In this document: one piece after another, positions 47,409 to 55,650 of the stretch | Numbering within the stretch: the stretch's first letter is position 1 | How the letters are laid out: the number at the start of each line of letters is the position of its first letter | Assembly (NCBI RefSeq): GCF_016583575.1 | Contig: NZ_NRRG01000003.1 | Location: 1 to 64,000, forward strand | DNA: 64,000 nucleotides | From: Thiocystis violacea | Lineage (GTDB): Bacteria; Pseudomonadota; Gammaproteobacteria; Chromatiales; Chromatiaceae | Direction of reading: 5' to 3' | The notes under the pieces: model-generated | What the model was told of the DNA's origin: nothing | The model's input: only the letters and a program-made list of their open reading frames with translations | Databases searched by the model: none | Made by a program: the position numbers and the translations under genes

Positions 47409-49241
47409 ATGCCCGGACAATCCTCGGTGGGCTGGATCGACATCGTCGTCATTCTCGCCTACCTGCTCGCCACCGGCTACCTTGGCTGGCTTGGCTATCG
47501 CGGCACGCGCTCGGCGGCCGATTTCCTGGTCGGCGGACGCTCGGCGCACCCGATCATCATGGCGGTCTCCTACGGCGCCACCTTCATCTCCACCGCCGCC
47601 ATCGTCGGTTTCGGCGGGGTTGCCGGACTCTTCGGCATGAGCCTCCTGTGGCTCACCTTTCTCAATATCGGCGTCGGCATCCTGATCGCCTTTATCGTCT
47701 TCGGCGAGCCCACGCGCCGGCTCGGCCACCACCTGGGCGCCCATACCTTCCCGGAACTGCTCGGGCTGCGCTATCAGAGTCGCGGCATCCAGATCTTCGC
47801 CGGGGCACTGATTTTTCTCTTCATGCCGCTCTATTCGGCGGCGGTCATGACCGGCGGCAGCATCTTCGCGGCGACTCAGTTCGGCATCGACTTCGAGGTC
47901 GCCCTGCTCATCTTCGCCCTCATCACGGCGGCCTATGTGATCCCCGGCGGACTCAAGGCGGTCATGTACACCGACACCTTCCAAGGCTTTATCATGGTCA
48001 TCGCCATGATCATCTTGCTGGTGGTCACCTACTCAAGCCTGGGCGGCGTGACCGAGGCCCACCGCTATCTGACCGACATGGCCGACATGGTGCCGGCCCC
48101 GCTGGCTCAGATGGGCCACCAGGGCTGGACGGCGATGCCGGCGTTCGGCTGGGGCGCGCCGACCTACGATCTCTGGTGGACCGTCATCACGGCCATCATC
48201 CTCGGCGTGGGGATCGGCGTGCTGGCGCAGCCGCAGCTCATCGTGCGCTTCATGACGGTGCGCAGCCGACGCGAGCTGGACCGTGCGGTGCCGATCGGCG
48301 CCGTTTTCATCATGCTGATGACCGGCACCCCCTTCCTGGTCGGCAGCCTCTCGAACGCCTGGTTCGCGCAGCATGGACCCATCCTGAACGGCAAGGTGGT
48401 CCAGGAGATCAGCGCCGAGAAGGGACGCGCCCTGGTCGAGCTGATGAAGAAGGACGACTCTGGCGCCTGGACGCCGATCCTGAACCCCAAGACCCAGGCC
48501 CCCGCCACGGCGGCCCTGATCGTCAGCGAGCGAACCCCGGCCCAGGACGCCTCGGGCGCGCCCTTCGAACTGGTCGGCGGACGCTCGGTAGCGGTGACCT
48601 ACGTCAAGGGCGATCCGGACAAGATCATTCCGGTCTTCATCGCCTCGGCCATGCCTCACTGGTTTGGCGTCATCTTCTTCCTGGCCCTGCTGGCGGCGGC
48701 CATGAGCACCATGTCCAGCCAGTTCCACACCATCGGCACCGCCGCCGGACGCGATCTTTACGAGCGCATCGGCAACAAGGGCCAAGCCCGCGAGCCGAGC
48801 CTGCTGGTCATGCGACTGGCCATCGTGGTCGGCCTACTGATCGCCGTCACCATCAGTTACATGGTGCGTCAGGAATACATCATCGCCCGTTTCACGGCCA
48901 TCTTCTTCGGGCTGTGCGCGGCCAGTTTCCTGCCGGCCTACATCGGCGGACTCTTCTCGCGGCGGGTGACCAAGGCGGGAGCACTGGCCTCGATGACGGT
49001 CGGACTGGCGGTATCGCTGTTCTGGCTGCTGCTGGTCAAGGCCAAGGAGGCGAGCGCGATCGGGCTGGTGCAACTGGTCACCGGAGGCAAGACCAGCCTC
49101 CTGGCCGACTATCCCAATTGGCCCTCGGTCGATCCCATCGTAATCGCCCTGCCGGCCGCGGTCCTGACCCTGATCCTGGTCAGCGCCCTGACCCGCCCGC
49201 CAGCGGCCGAGCACCTGAACCGCTGCTTCCCGGAGAGGTAA
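47409..49241 (+). CDS. Sodium:solute symporter (SSS family)
   Basis: The 610-residue secondary transporter has 13 or so helices. The SSS core motif region is visible (YGATFISTAAIVGFGGVAGLFG, FVIPGGLKAVMYTDTFQGFIM-like YVIPGGLKAVMYTDTFQG), as is LAAAMSTMSSQFHTIGTAAGRDLYE. A hydrophilic insertion of ~95 residues (about 318-412) lies between helices. The start at 47409 has AGGGGG five bases upstream. The solute is unknown; acetate-type, pantothenate and aromatic acids occur in the family. It is followed by a 56-residue accessory protein and an outer-membrane channel. Confidence 0.9.
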   Translation: MPGQSSVGWIDIVVILAYLLATGYLGWLGYRGTRSAADFLVGGRSAHPIIMAVSYGATFISTAAIVGFGGVAGLFGMSLLWLTFLNIGVGILIAFIVFGEPTRRLGHHLGAHTFPELLGLRYQSRGIQIFAGALIFLFMPLYSAAVMTGGSIFAATQFGIDFEVALLIFALITAAYVIPGGLKAVMYTDTFQGFIMVIAMIILLVVTYSSLGGVTEAHRYLTDMADMVPAPLAQMGHQGWTAMPAFGWGAPTYDLWWTVITAIILGVGIGVLAQPQLIVRFMTVRSRRELDRAVPIGAVFIMLMTGTPFLVGSLSNAWFAQHGPILNGKVVQEISAEKGRALVELMKKDDSGAWTPILNPKTQAPATAALIVSERTPAQDASGAPFELVGGRSVAVTYVKGDPDKIIPVFIASAMPHWFGVIFFLALLAAAMSTMSSQFHTIGTAAGRDLYERIGNKGQAREPSLLVMRLAIVVGLLIAVTISYMVRQEYIIARFTAIFFGLCAASFLPAYIGGLFSRRVTKAGALASMTVGLAVSLFWLLLVKAKEASAIGLVQLVTGGKTSLLADYPNWPSVDPIVIALPAAVLTLILVSALTRPPAAEHLNRCFPER

Positions 49242-49247
49242 CCAATC

Positions 49248-49418
49248 ATGCTGGGTATCGACGATCCGTTCGTACTCTTTGCCTATCTGGGCATCATCGC
49301 CCTGGCCATCCTGAGTCTGATTTATGGGCTGGCTCGCCGCAACGCGGCGCGCGACGATGTGACGCCGGAAGACCGCCAATGGGCCATCGAAGAAAAGAAG
49401 GTGGACGATGAATTCTAA
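49248..49418 (+). CDS. Symporter small accessory protein (56 aa)
   Basis: A short gene with one membrane helix (VLFAYLGIIALAILSLIYGL, residues 8-27), then Arg-rich and acidic residues (ARRNAARDDVTPEDRQWAIEE). It follows the SSS gene by six bases and its stop overlaps the ATG of the next gene. Small single-helix proteins of this kind accompany SSS transporters in several bacteria and are named symporter small accessory proteins. The ribosome-binding site GGAGAGG lies just upstream. Confidence 0.8.
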   Translation: MLGIDDPFVLFAYLGIIALAILSLIYGLARRNAARDDVTPEDRQWAIEEKKVDDEF

Positions 49419-50787
49419 GCAAAACAAAATCTTGGCGGTGGGACTGACCGCCGCCCTCGCCTGGTCGACCGCGCCCGCCGAGGAGACCGCCCTGCCCTAT
49501 AAGTGGGGCGCGGATCTGCGTCTGCGCCAGGTCTTCATCGACAACGTGGGACTGAACGCCGACGCCGCTACCGCCGACCGGACCTTCCAGCGCTACCGCG
49601 CGCGGCTCTGGGGCTCCTACGCCATCAGCGACCAACTGGAAGCCAGCGCCCGGCTCATCTGGGAGGGGCGGCACTACCAGGATCCCGATCCATCCAACTG
49701 GCCCGCGCCCGGTCTGGAACAGTGGTACAGCGGCGGGGTTCTCTTCGATCAGCTAACCGTCGACTTCAAGCGCATCGGCGGTTCGCCGCTCTCGATCAAG
49801 CTCGGCCGTCAGGACATCATGCTCGGCAACGGCTGGCTGGTGCTCGACGGCTCGCCGATCGATGGCTCGCGCAGCATTTACTTCGACGCCGCCCGCGCCA
49901 CCTACCTGGCCGAGGGGCTAGGCACCACGCTCGACCTCATCTACCTCGACCAGAGCGCCGACACCGGCCGCTTCCCGCAAGCGCTCAATGGCGAGGTCGA
50001 GGACCAGACCGAACAGCACGAGACCGGCGCCATCCTCTACGCCCGTAACACCGCCCTGGTCAAGGACGCGAATCTCGACGGCTATTTCATCTACAAGCAC
50101 AACGAGCCGAACCTCACGCCGCGCAATATCCGCATCAACAACGGCGCGCCCTTCACCTCCACCAGCGACTCGGGCGACATCTACGCGCTGGGCCTGCGGG
50201 CGGACGCCAAGCTCACGCCGAGTTGGTCTCTGCGGGCCGAGAGCGCCTATGAATGGGGCACCCGTAACGATCGCGACCTGAGCGCCTTCGGCCTCAACGG
50301 GCGGCTAACCTACAGCTTCAACGACAGGCTCAAGAACCAGCTCCACGCCGATTTCGAGTATCTCTCCGGCGATGATCCCGACAGCCGGAGCGATCAGGCG
50401 TTCGATCCGCTCTGGGGCCGCTGGCCGCAATGGAGCGAACTGATGATCTACCAGTGGCCGCTGGAGACCCGCGTCGGCGAAGCCACCAATCTGCAACGCT
50501 TCAATGTCGGCTGGATCGCCCAGGTGCATCCGACCACGCAGCTTCTGGTCGACTACCACGCCCTCTGGGCCGACGAGATGAACACCCGCACCACCGCTCA
50601 ACTGGCCAACATCAGCGGCGACGGCGATTTCCGCGGCCACCTCTTCACCACCTGGCTCAAGAGCAAGTTCACCAAGCATGTCTCGGGTCATCTGGTCGCC
50701 GAGTATCTGGCACCGGGGGATTACTATGCCGACAACCGGCGTAATGACTCATTCTTCGTGCGGGCGGAGGTGGTGCTGACCTGGTAA
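49408..50787 (+). CDS. Alginate-export-type outer-membrane channel
   Basis: The 459-residue protein has a signal peptide (KILAVGLTAALAWSTAPAEE) and alternating beta strands ending in a terminal aromatic residue (VRAEVVLTW). Strand-like repeats such as YKWGADLRLRQVF, YRARLWGSYAISDQLEASARL and SPLSIKLGRQDIMLGNGWLVL fit the alginate_exp (AlgE) family of 18-strand outer-membrane barrels. It overlaps the accessory protein by 11 bases, so the same transcript makes outer- and inner-membrane uptake parts. The substrate is probably an organic acid or aromatic anion, not alginate. Confidence 0.85.
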   Translation: MNSKQNKILAVGLTAALAWSTAPAEETALPYKWGADLRLRQVFIDNVGLNADAATADRTFQRYRARLWGSYAISDQLEASARLIWEGRHYQDPDPSNWPAPGLEQWYSGGVLFDQLTVDFKRIGGSPLSIKLGRQDIMLGNGWLVLDGSPIDGSRSIYFDAARATYLAEGLGTTLDLIYLDQSADTGRFPQALNGEVEDQTEQHETGAILYARNTALVKDANLDGYFIYKHNEPNLTPRNIRINNGAPFTSTSDSGDIYALGLRADAKLTPSWSLRAESAYEWGTRNDRDLSAFGLNGRLTYSFNDRLKNQLHADFEYLSGDDPDSRSDQAFDPLWGRWPQWSELMIYQWPLETRVGEATNLQRFNVGWIAQVHPTTQLLVDYHALWADEMNTRTTAQLANISGDGDFRGHLFTTWLKSKFTKHVSGHLVAEYLAPGDYYADNRRNDSFFVRAEVVLTW

Positions 50788-50804
50788 GCCACTCATCCAT
50801 GCAA

Positions 50805-50827
50805 GGGCGCCGGTTTCACTGGCGCCC
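50805..50827 (+). terminator. GC-rich hairpin after the outer-membrane channel gene
   Basis: GGGCGCC and GGCGCCC are separated by a nine-base loop, 18 bases after the stop. No T-run follows, so this may be a rho-dependent or stabilising structure rather than a strong terminator. Confidence 0.5.
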
Positions 50828-51513
50828 GCCGCGCTCCGCGCCACCACCTGGCGCGAGACGTACCCCTGCCCAACCCCATCGCCGAAAGCCCTAGAGCCCG
50901 CGCAGGGTGTCACACGGAAAAACACGCACGCTCAGGTAGGATACAAGACGTCACATCCAGGTGACATCAAGCGTCGATTATCCTAATTCAAGGCGATGGA
51001 CAATCGCCGCCGAAATGTACACGGCGTTCACAATAACCCTTATAGCTCCACCTGACCTTGGCCGCCCCCAGCATTACTCTTATCCATCTGATATCGGGGA
51101 TCACGAGAAGCGCTCGCATTGGCAAGGCGCCCCACCATCAAAACTTAATGTGTGCGTCGCTTCGCCAGAGCGCTATACGGCCCGATATTTGCTTTACATT
51201 AGATCAGGTAAGTTTCGCTCAGGCACTCGAAAGCGAGCACCATGAACGCGGAATCGGCACGAATGATCGCCGACTGGACGTTTAGTCAGAGGACAAACGA
51301 AGCGAGGAATGGCTTTTCGTCGGCACACGACCAAGGAAGGCGCGCTCCATGACCATCGTTCCGGATGAGTAACAGCTAGCGTCGATCCTTTGGGGCTTGT
51401 CAGACGACTGGATTTTAGTGAATCGCGAGACCTGACGGCGGTGCCCGATCAAGGAATCACGCCACGACAATAACCCACTAACAATCAATGCACCGACACA
51501 AGAGGGAAGCGCT
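50828..51513. other. Intergenic region without a supported gene
   Basis: About 690 bases with noticeably lower GC than the neighbours, notably after 50,940. Short frames occur (for example 51058-51285 plus) but none has a ribosome-binding site or recognisable product. It probably contains the promoter of the VPLPA-CTERM gene, which starts at 51514. It may be eroded horizontally acquired DNA. Confidence 0.4.
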
Positions 51514-52050
51514 ATGAATCCACGTCGATTTTGCATCGCCATAACCGCGCTCGCCGCTATCGGCTTATCGAATCAATCATTCGCCGCCACTTGCATTGGC
51601 AGTGATGTTACCTGGAATGGAGAAAACTCTACTACTTGTCAGGTCGGCGTTGGAAAAAATGATAAGCTTCAATCACCCCTTACCGTTAACGAAGAAAAAT
51701 TTTTCGGTTTCGAAAATTGGAGTTACATTGCAAAATCCGATGGGGGTGGGCTAAGCGACGGCCTGTCCTATGATTCCGATGGCTCCTGGACCTTCAGTGG
51801 TGATCTTAGCGGTTACACCAACGTCATGATGGTTCTCAAGCAATCCAACGAGTTCTCTGGATATCTAGCCCCCAACACCGATTCAACCTTTGGCACTTGG
51901 CGGACGACCCTGAATCTAGGAGGCGATCTGTCGCACATGACGATTTACGGACGAACCGCCGTTCCACTCCCGGCCGCCGCCTGGCTGTTTGGCTCCGCCC
52001 TGCTTGGCATCGTGGGCATTGGCTATCGGCGCAAACCCGGCTTGAGCTAA
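51514..52050 (+). CDS. VPLPA-CTERM sorting-domain surface protein
   Basis: The 178-residue secreted protein has a signal peptide (FCIAITALAAIGLSNQSFAA) and a low-complexity Ser/Thr/Gly/Asn-rich body with a single CIGS..TTCQ pair. The C-terminal sorting signal VPLPAAAWLFGSALLGIVGIGYRRK is a proline motif, a membrane helix and basic residues. VPLPA-CTERM is a subtype of PEP-CTERM, cut by an exosortase and thought to be linked to exopolysaccharide. The body has no known domain. The start follows GAGGG eight bases upstream. Confidence 0.9.
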   Translation: MNPRRFCIAITALAAIGLSNQSFAATCIGSDVTWNGENSTTCQVGVGKNDKLQSPLTVNEEKFFGFENWSYIAKSDGGGLSDGLSYDSDGSWTFSGDLSGYTNVMMVLKQSNEFSGYLAPNTDSTFGTWRTTLNLGGDLSHMTIYGRTAVPLPAAAWLFGSALLGIVGIGYRRKPGLS

Positions 52051-52060
52051 ATCGGATCAG

Positions 52061-52098
52061 CGATGGCGACCTTACTTATTAATGGCCGCCATCGTTTT
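52061..52098 (+). terminator. Rho-independent terminator of the VPLPA-CTERM gene
   Basis: Stem CGATGGCG/CGCCATCG with an 18-base A/T-rich loop is followed directly by TTTT. It lies 11 bases after the stop. Confidence 0.7.
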
Positions 52099-52230
52099 CA
52101 CCCAACGAACTCACCCAAAAAGCGCCACGATTACCGAAGGTAGCCCAGGCAGTACGCCGGAGCGCACGAAATCCGTCGCGCCACTTATCCATCAACGACC
52201 GATCAAGACGTGACGAGCATCGTCGCATAA

Positions 52231-52270
52231 GAATCCTGTAAAGCTTGTGAAATCCTGTTAATCCTGCCTA
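52231..52270. repeat. Short copy of the AATCCTGT repeat
   Basis: AATCCTGTAAAG..AAATCCTGTTAATCCTGCC repeats the 7-8-base unit AATCCTG three times. It matches one arm of the larger palindrome at 57126-57222. The rest of the 52099-52534 gap before iorA has no gene; a few start codons have no ribosome-binding site. Confidence 0.7.
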
Positions 52271-52534
52271 GTTAAACGCTTTATCTTTGGTATGGGCATT
52301 TCCGGAAAACGCCTTAAAAGATCATAGCCACCCACTCCGACATGATCGCCCCCTGGAGTGTCCACCCCCGAAACGCATCCTCGAAGCGAATTTGCCTGTT
52401 GACTCATAACCGAGGATCGGAGAGTCAGATGGGCTAACGGAAGCGCGGATGCCGCCTTCTCCGGTTGCTGCCACGCAGCCGTGGGGCGGATAATGCGCCC
52501 CGCGATATCCTGCAAGCGAGAGCAAGCGAAGACC

Positions 52535-54163
52535 ATGACCGGAGAACGGCTTTTACTGAGCGGCGATGACGCCGTGGCGCTGGCGGCCCTGCATGCCGGG
52601 GTTCGACTGGGGACGGGATACCCCGGCACGCCCTCCACCGAGATCCTTGAGACCTTCGACCGTCTCGGCGGTCAGGCGCAGTGGTCGCCGAATGAAAAGG
52701 TGGCCCTGGAGGTCGGTCTGGGAAGCGCCTTCGCCGGCGCCCGCACCCTGGTGACCATGAAGCACGTCGGACTCAACGTGGCCGCCGATCCGCTTTTCAC
52801 CGCCGCCTATACCGATATCCTGGGTGGACTGATCGTCGTCTCGGCGGACGATCCCGGCATGGCCTCCAGCCAGAACGAGCAGGACAACCGTCACTACGCG
52901 CGCGCGGCGGCCCTGCCGATGCTGGAGCCGATCGACTCCCAGCAGGCCTATGACTTCACCTGGCTCGGCTTCGAGATCTCGGAGCGCTGGAAGATTCCGG
53001 TCATCCTCCGCGTGACCACGCGCGTCTGTCACGCCAAGACGATCGTGCGCCCGCGCGCGACCGCCCAAAGCAGCCCCCAGCCAAGCTTCCAGCGTGATGT
53101 CCCGGCGCGGGTGATGATCCCGGCCTATGCCAAGCCCGCGCATCAGCGGCTGCGCCAGAAGCTCGCCGACATCGCGGCCTGGAACGAGGCGGAGGGACCA
53201 GTCCGGTTGGACGCGGGCGATTCCAAGCTCGGCATCGTCGCCACCGGCATCAGCGCCGTTCACGCCCGCGAGGCCGCACCAGAGGCGAGCCAACTGACCC
53301 TCGGCCTGACCTATCCCCTGCCGCTGGAGCGCATCCGCACCTTCGCGGCGGGCGTCGAGCGCCTGCTGGTGATCGAGGAAGGCGATCCGGTCCTGGTCGA
53401 TTCGCTGCGCGCGGCTGGCATCCCGGCCGAGGGCAAGCCGGAGATGTACCGCTTCGGCGAGCTGAACGTCGCGCGGGTACGCCGCATCCTCGCCGGCGAC
53501 ACCAGCCCGGAGCCGGCCCCGCCAAAAGGCAAGCCGCCGGAGCTGTGCCAGGGCTGCTCGCATCGCGGCGTTTTCGAGGTTCTGCGGGATCTGAATTGCA
53601 TCGTCGCGGGAGATATCGGCTGCTACACCCTGGGTGTGCTGCCTCCCTTCTCGGCCATGGACACCTGTGTCTGCATGGGCGCGAGCATCGGCGTCGGGCT
53701 CGGGATGCGCCATGTGCTGCCGGAGGAACAGGCGCGCCGGGTGGTGAGCGTGATCGGCGATTCGACCTTCGTGCATTCCGGCATCACCGGCCTCGCCGAG
53801 ATGGTCTACAACCCGCCTTCGACCGGCCATCTGGTTCTGATCCTGGATAATGGCACCACGGCCATGACCGGACAGCAGGAGCATCCCGGAACCGGGCGCC
53901 TGCTCGATCATTCGCCAACCGGCAAGATCAGCTTCGAGGCACTGGGCCGGGCCATGGGGATACAGAATGTCCATGTGGTGAGTTCCCAGGACAAGGAACA
54001 GTCATTGCGCGATCTGATCACCGGTCTACTGGCCAAGTCCGAGACCTCGCTGGTGGTGACCCGTCAGCCCTGCGTCCTGGCGGCGCCCAAGATCCGCTTC
54101 TACGAGAAGGCCGCGACGGGGCAAACGACCCCAGACAGTTGCGCGGCGGATGTCGTGGATTGA
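52535..54163 (+). CDS. iorA: Indolepyruvate ferredoxin oxidoreductase, alpha subunit
   Basis: IOR oxidatively decarboxylates aryl-pyruvates (from Trp, Phe, Tyr) to aryl-acetyl-CoA, reducing ferredoxin. The 542 residues contain the pyrimidine-binding part (GTGYPGTPSTEILETF, NEKVALEVGLGSAFAGAR) and the TPP core (LCQGCSHRGVFEVL, GDIGCYTLGVLPPF, VIGDSTFVHSGITGL). Typical IorA (about 600-650) ends with two 4Fe-4S clusters; here the C terminus (RQPCVLAAPKIRFYEKA) stops after the TPP domain. The start at 52535 is chosen by alignment to the family N terminus, with only a weak ribosome-binding site; 52481 is open too. Confidence 0.9.
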   Translation: MTGERLLLSGDDAVALAALHAGVRLGTGYPGTPSTEILETFDRLGGQAQWSPNEKVALEVGLGSAFAGARTLVTMKHVGLNVAADPLFTAAYTDILGGLIVVSADDPGMASSQNEQDNRHYARAAALPMLEPIDSQQAYDFTWLGFEISERWKIPVILRVTTRVCHAKTIVRPRATAQSSPQPSFQRDVPARVMIPAYAKPAHQRLRQKLADIAAWNEAEGPVRLDAGDSKLGIVATGISAVHAREAAPEASQLTLGLTYPLPLERIRTFAAGVERLLVIEEGDPVLVDSLRAAGIPAEGKPEMYRFGELNVARVRRILAGDTSPEPAPPKGKPPELCQGCSHRGVFEVLRDLNCIVAGDIGCYTLGVLPPFSAMDTCVCMGASIGVGLGMRHVLPEEQARRVVSVIGDSTFVHSGITGLAEMVYNPPSTGHLVLILDNGTTAMTGQQEHPGTGRLLDHSPTGKISFEALGRAMGIQNVHVVSSQDKEQSLRDLITGLLAKSETSLVVTRQPCVLAAPKIRFYEKAATGQTTPDSCAADVVD

Positions 54164-54215
54164 TAAGCAAGCGTCCCGTCCCGGATCGGGAAATCAAGAG
54201 CAGGATCGAGCATAG

Positions 54216-54707
54216 ATGAAAGTCAAGAATGTGGTCATCGCCGGACTCGGCGGCCAGGGCGTCCTCAAGGCGTCGGACATCCTCGCCGACGCGGCCTTTC
54301 GCGCCGGGTTCGATGTCAAGAAGAGCGAGTTGCATGGCATGAGCCAGCGTGGCGGTTCCGTGAGTAGCGACGTGCGCTATGGCGATGCGGTGTTGAGCCC
54401 CATGGTTCCACCGGGCGAGGCGGATGTGCTGGTGGTGCTGGAAGCCACCCAGGTCGAGATCAACCGTCCGACCCTGCGCGCCGGTGGCGTTCTGATCGGG
54501 CCGGATCTGCTCGATCCGGAAGCGTTCAAAAACAAGAAGAGCCTCAACGTCGCGCTGCTCGGCGCGGCCTCGACGATCCTGGAGATCCCGGAGGAAGACT
54601 GGCTCGCGGCCATGCGCGCCAACCTGGCCGAGAAGCTGCACAAACTCAACGAGCAGTCCTTCGCGACCGGCCGCGCCGCCGCGCTCGCGCGGTCATCGGC
54701 GACCTGA
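54216..54707 (+). CDS. iorB: Indolepyruvate ferredoxin oxidoreductase, beta subunit
   Basis: The 163-residue partner of IorA, equivalent to the gamma subunit of pyruvate:ferredoxin oxidoreductase. Motifs are VVIAGLGGQGVLKASDILADAA, the SELHGMSQRGGSVSSDVRYG loop and the ALLGAAS segment. It is shorter than typical IorB (about 190) at the C terminus, where an Ala/Arg-rich tail ends the protein. It lies 52 bases after iorA and 12 bases before the Rpn-like gene. Confidence 0.9.
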   Translation: MKVKNVVIAGLGGQGVLKASDILADAAFRAGFDVKKSELHGMSQRGGSVSSDVRYGDAVLSPMVPPGEADVLVVLEATQVEINRPTLRAGGVLIGPDLLDPEAFKNKKSLNVALLGAASTILEIPEEDWLAAMRANLAEKLHKLNEQSFATGRAAALARSSAT

Positions 54708-54719
54708 CCGACTGGTCGC

Positions 54720-55598
54720 ATGAGCCACGACCAGAACTTCAAGAATCTGATCCTCGACTACCCGCGCGAGGCGATCGCCTTCTTCGCGGCGGCGGAGTCC
54801 GCCGCGCTCGACCCCTCGGTCAGAATCCTGCCCGTGCGCCAGGAGCAATTGCAGGAGCGGCTTGGCGAGCGCTTCCGCGAACTCGATACGCCGCTACTGC
54901 TGGAATGGCCCGATGGTCGGCGCGCGGCCTTGCTGTTCGTGCTGGAGGAGGAGACGGATCCAAGCCGTTTCTCGATTCATCGTCTGGCGCACTATTGTCT
55001 GGATCTGGCGGAACTCTTCTCCACCGAGCGGATCGTCCCGGTGGTGATCTTTCTCCGGAAGGGGGCGTTCGCCACCCGGTTGCGGCTGGGCGGCGATGTC
55101 CGGACCTATTTGGATTTCCGTTATCTGGACTACGCCCTGTTTCGAACCCCCGCGCGGGAGTATTACGACAGCCCCAACCTCGTGGCGCGACTCAACCTGC
55201 CCAACATGGCCTATGAGCCAGCGGACAAGATCGAGACCTATGCCCAGGCCGTGCGCGGCCTCCTCACACTGGAACCGAACCCCGAGCGTCGACTTAAATA
55301 TCTCGATTTCATCGATATTTATGCGCATCTCGACGAGCGTGAACGCCATCTCTACCAACAGCATTACGCCCAGGAGGCCGAAGCCATGAGCGGATTCGCG
55401 GACCGATTCATCCAACAAGGCATCCAACAAGGCGTCCAGCAAGGCGAGGCGCGGCTGTTACTGCGACTGCTATCCAACCGCTTTGGCGAGCTTCCCGAGG
55501 AGACCCGCCGGGCGGTCGAAACCGCCGATGCCGAGACGCTGCTGCAATGGTCCGAACGGGTGTTCACCGCGCGCACCCTGGACGAGGTCCTACACTGA
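54720..55598 (+). CDS. Rpn/YhgA-type recombination-promoting nuclease with DUF4351 tail
   Basis: The 292-residue protein has a PD-(D/E)xK-like core of the Rpn (DUF4351-associated) family. It reads LLLEWPDGRRAALLFVLEEE (acidic residues of the fold) and RFSIHRLAHYCLDLAELF, with a segment near IVPVVIFLRKGAF. The C terminus has short Gln/Gly repeats (IQQGIQQGVQQGEARLLLRLL) then the DUF4351 helices (RFGELPEETRRAVETADAETLLQWSERV). Such genes are mobile and often sit alone. Its place inside the ior-paaK operon, 12 bases from iorB, is odd and suggests insertion. Confidence 0.78.
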   Translation: MSHDQNFKNLILDYPREAIAFFAAAESAALDPSVRILPVRQEQLQERLGERFRELDTPLLLEWPDGRRAALLFVLEEETDPSRFSIHRLAHYCLDLAELFSTERIVPVVIFLRKGAFATRLRLGGDVRTYLDFRYLDYALFRTPAREYYDSPNLVARLNLPNMAYEPADKIETYAQAVRGLLTLEPNPERRLKYLDFIDIYAHLDERERHLYQQHYAQEAEAMSGFADRFIQQGIQQGVQQGEARLLLRLLSNRFGELPEETRRAVETADAETLLQWSERVFTARTLDEVLH

Positions 55599-55650
55599 AC
55601 CGCGCGGACCATCCCCTTCATTCAACCGAACACCGACAGACGAGGACAGC

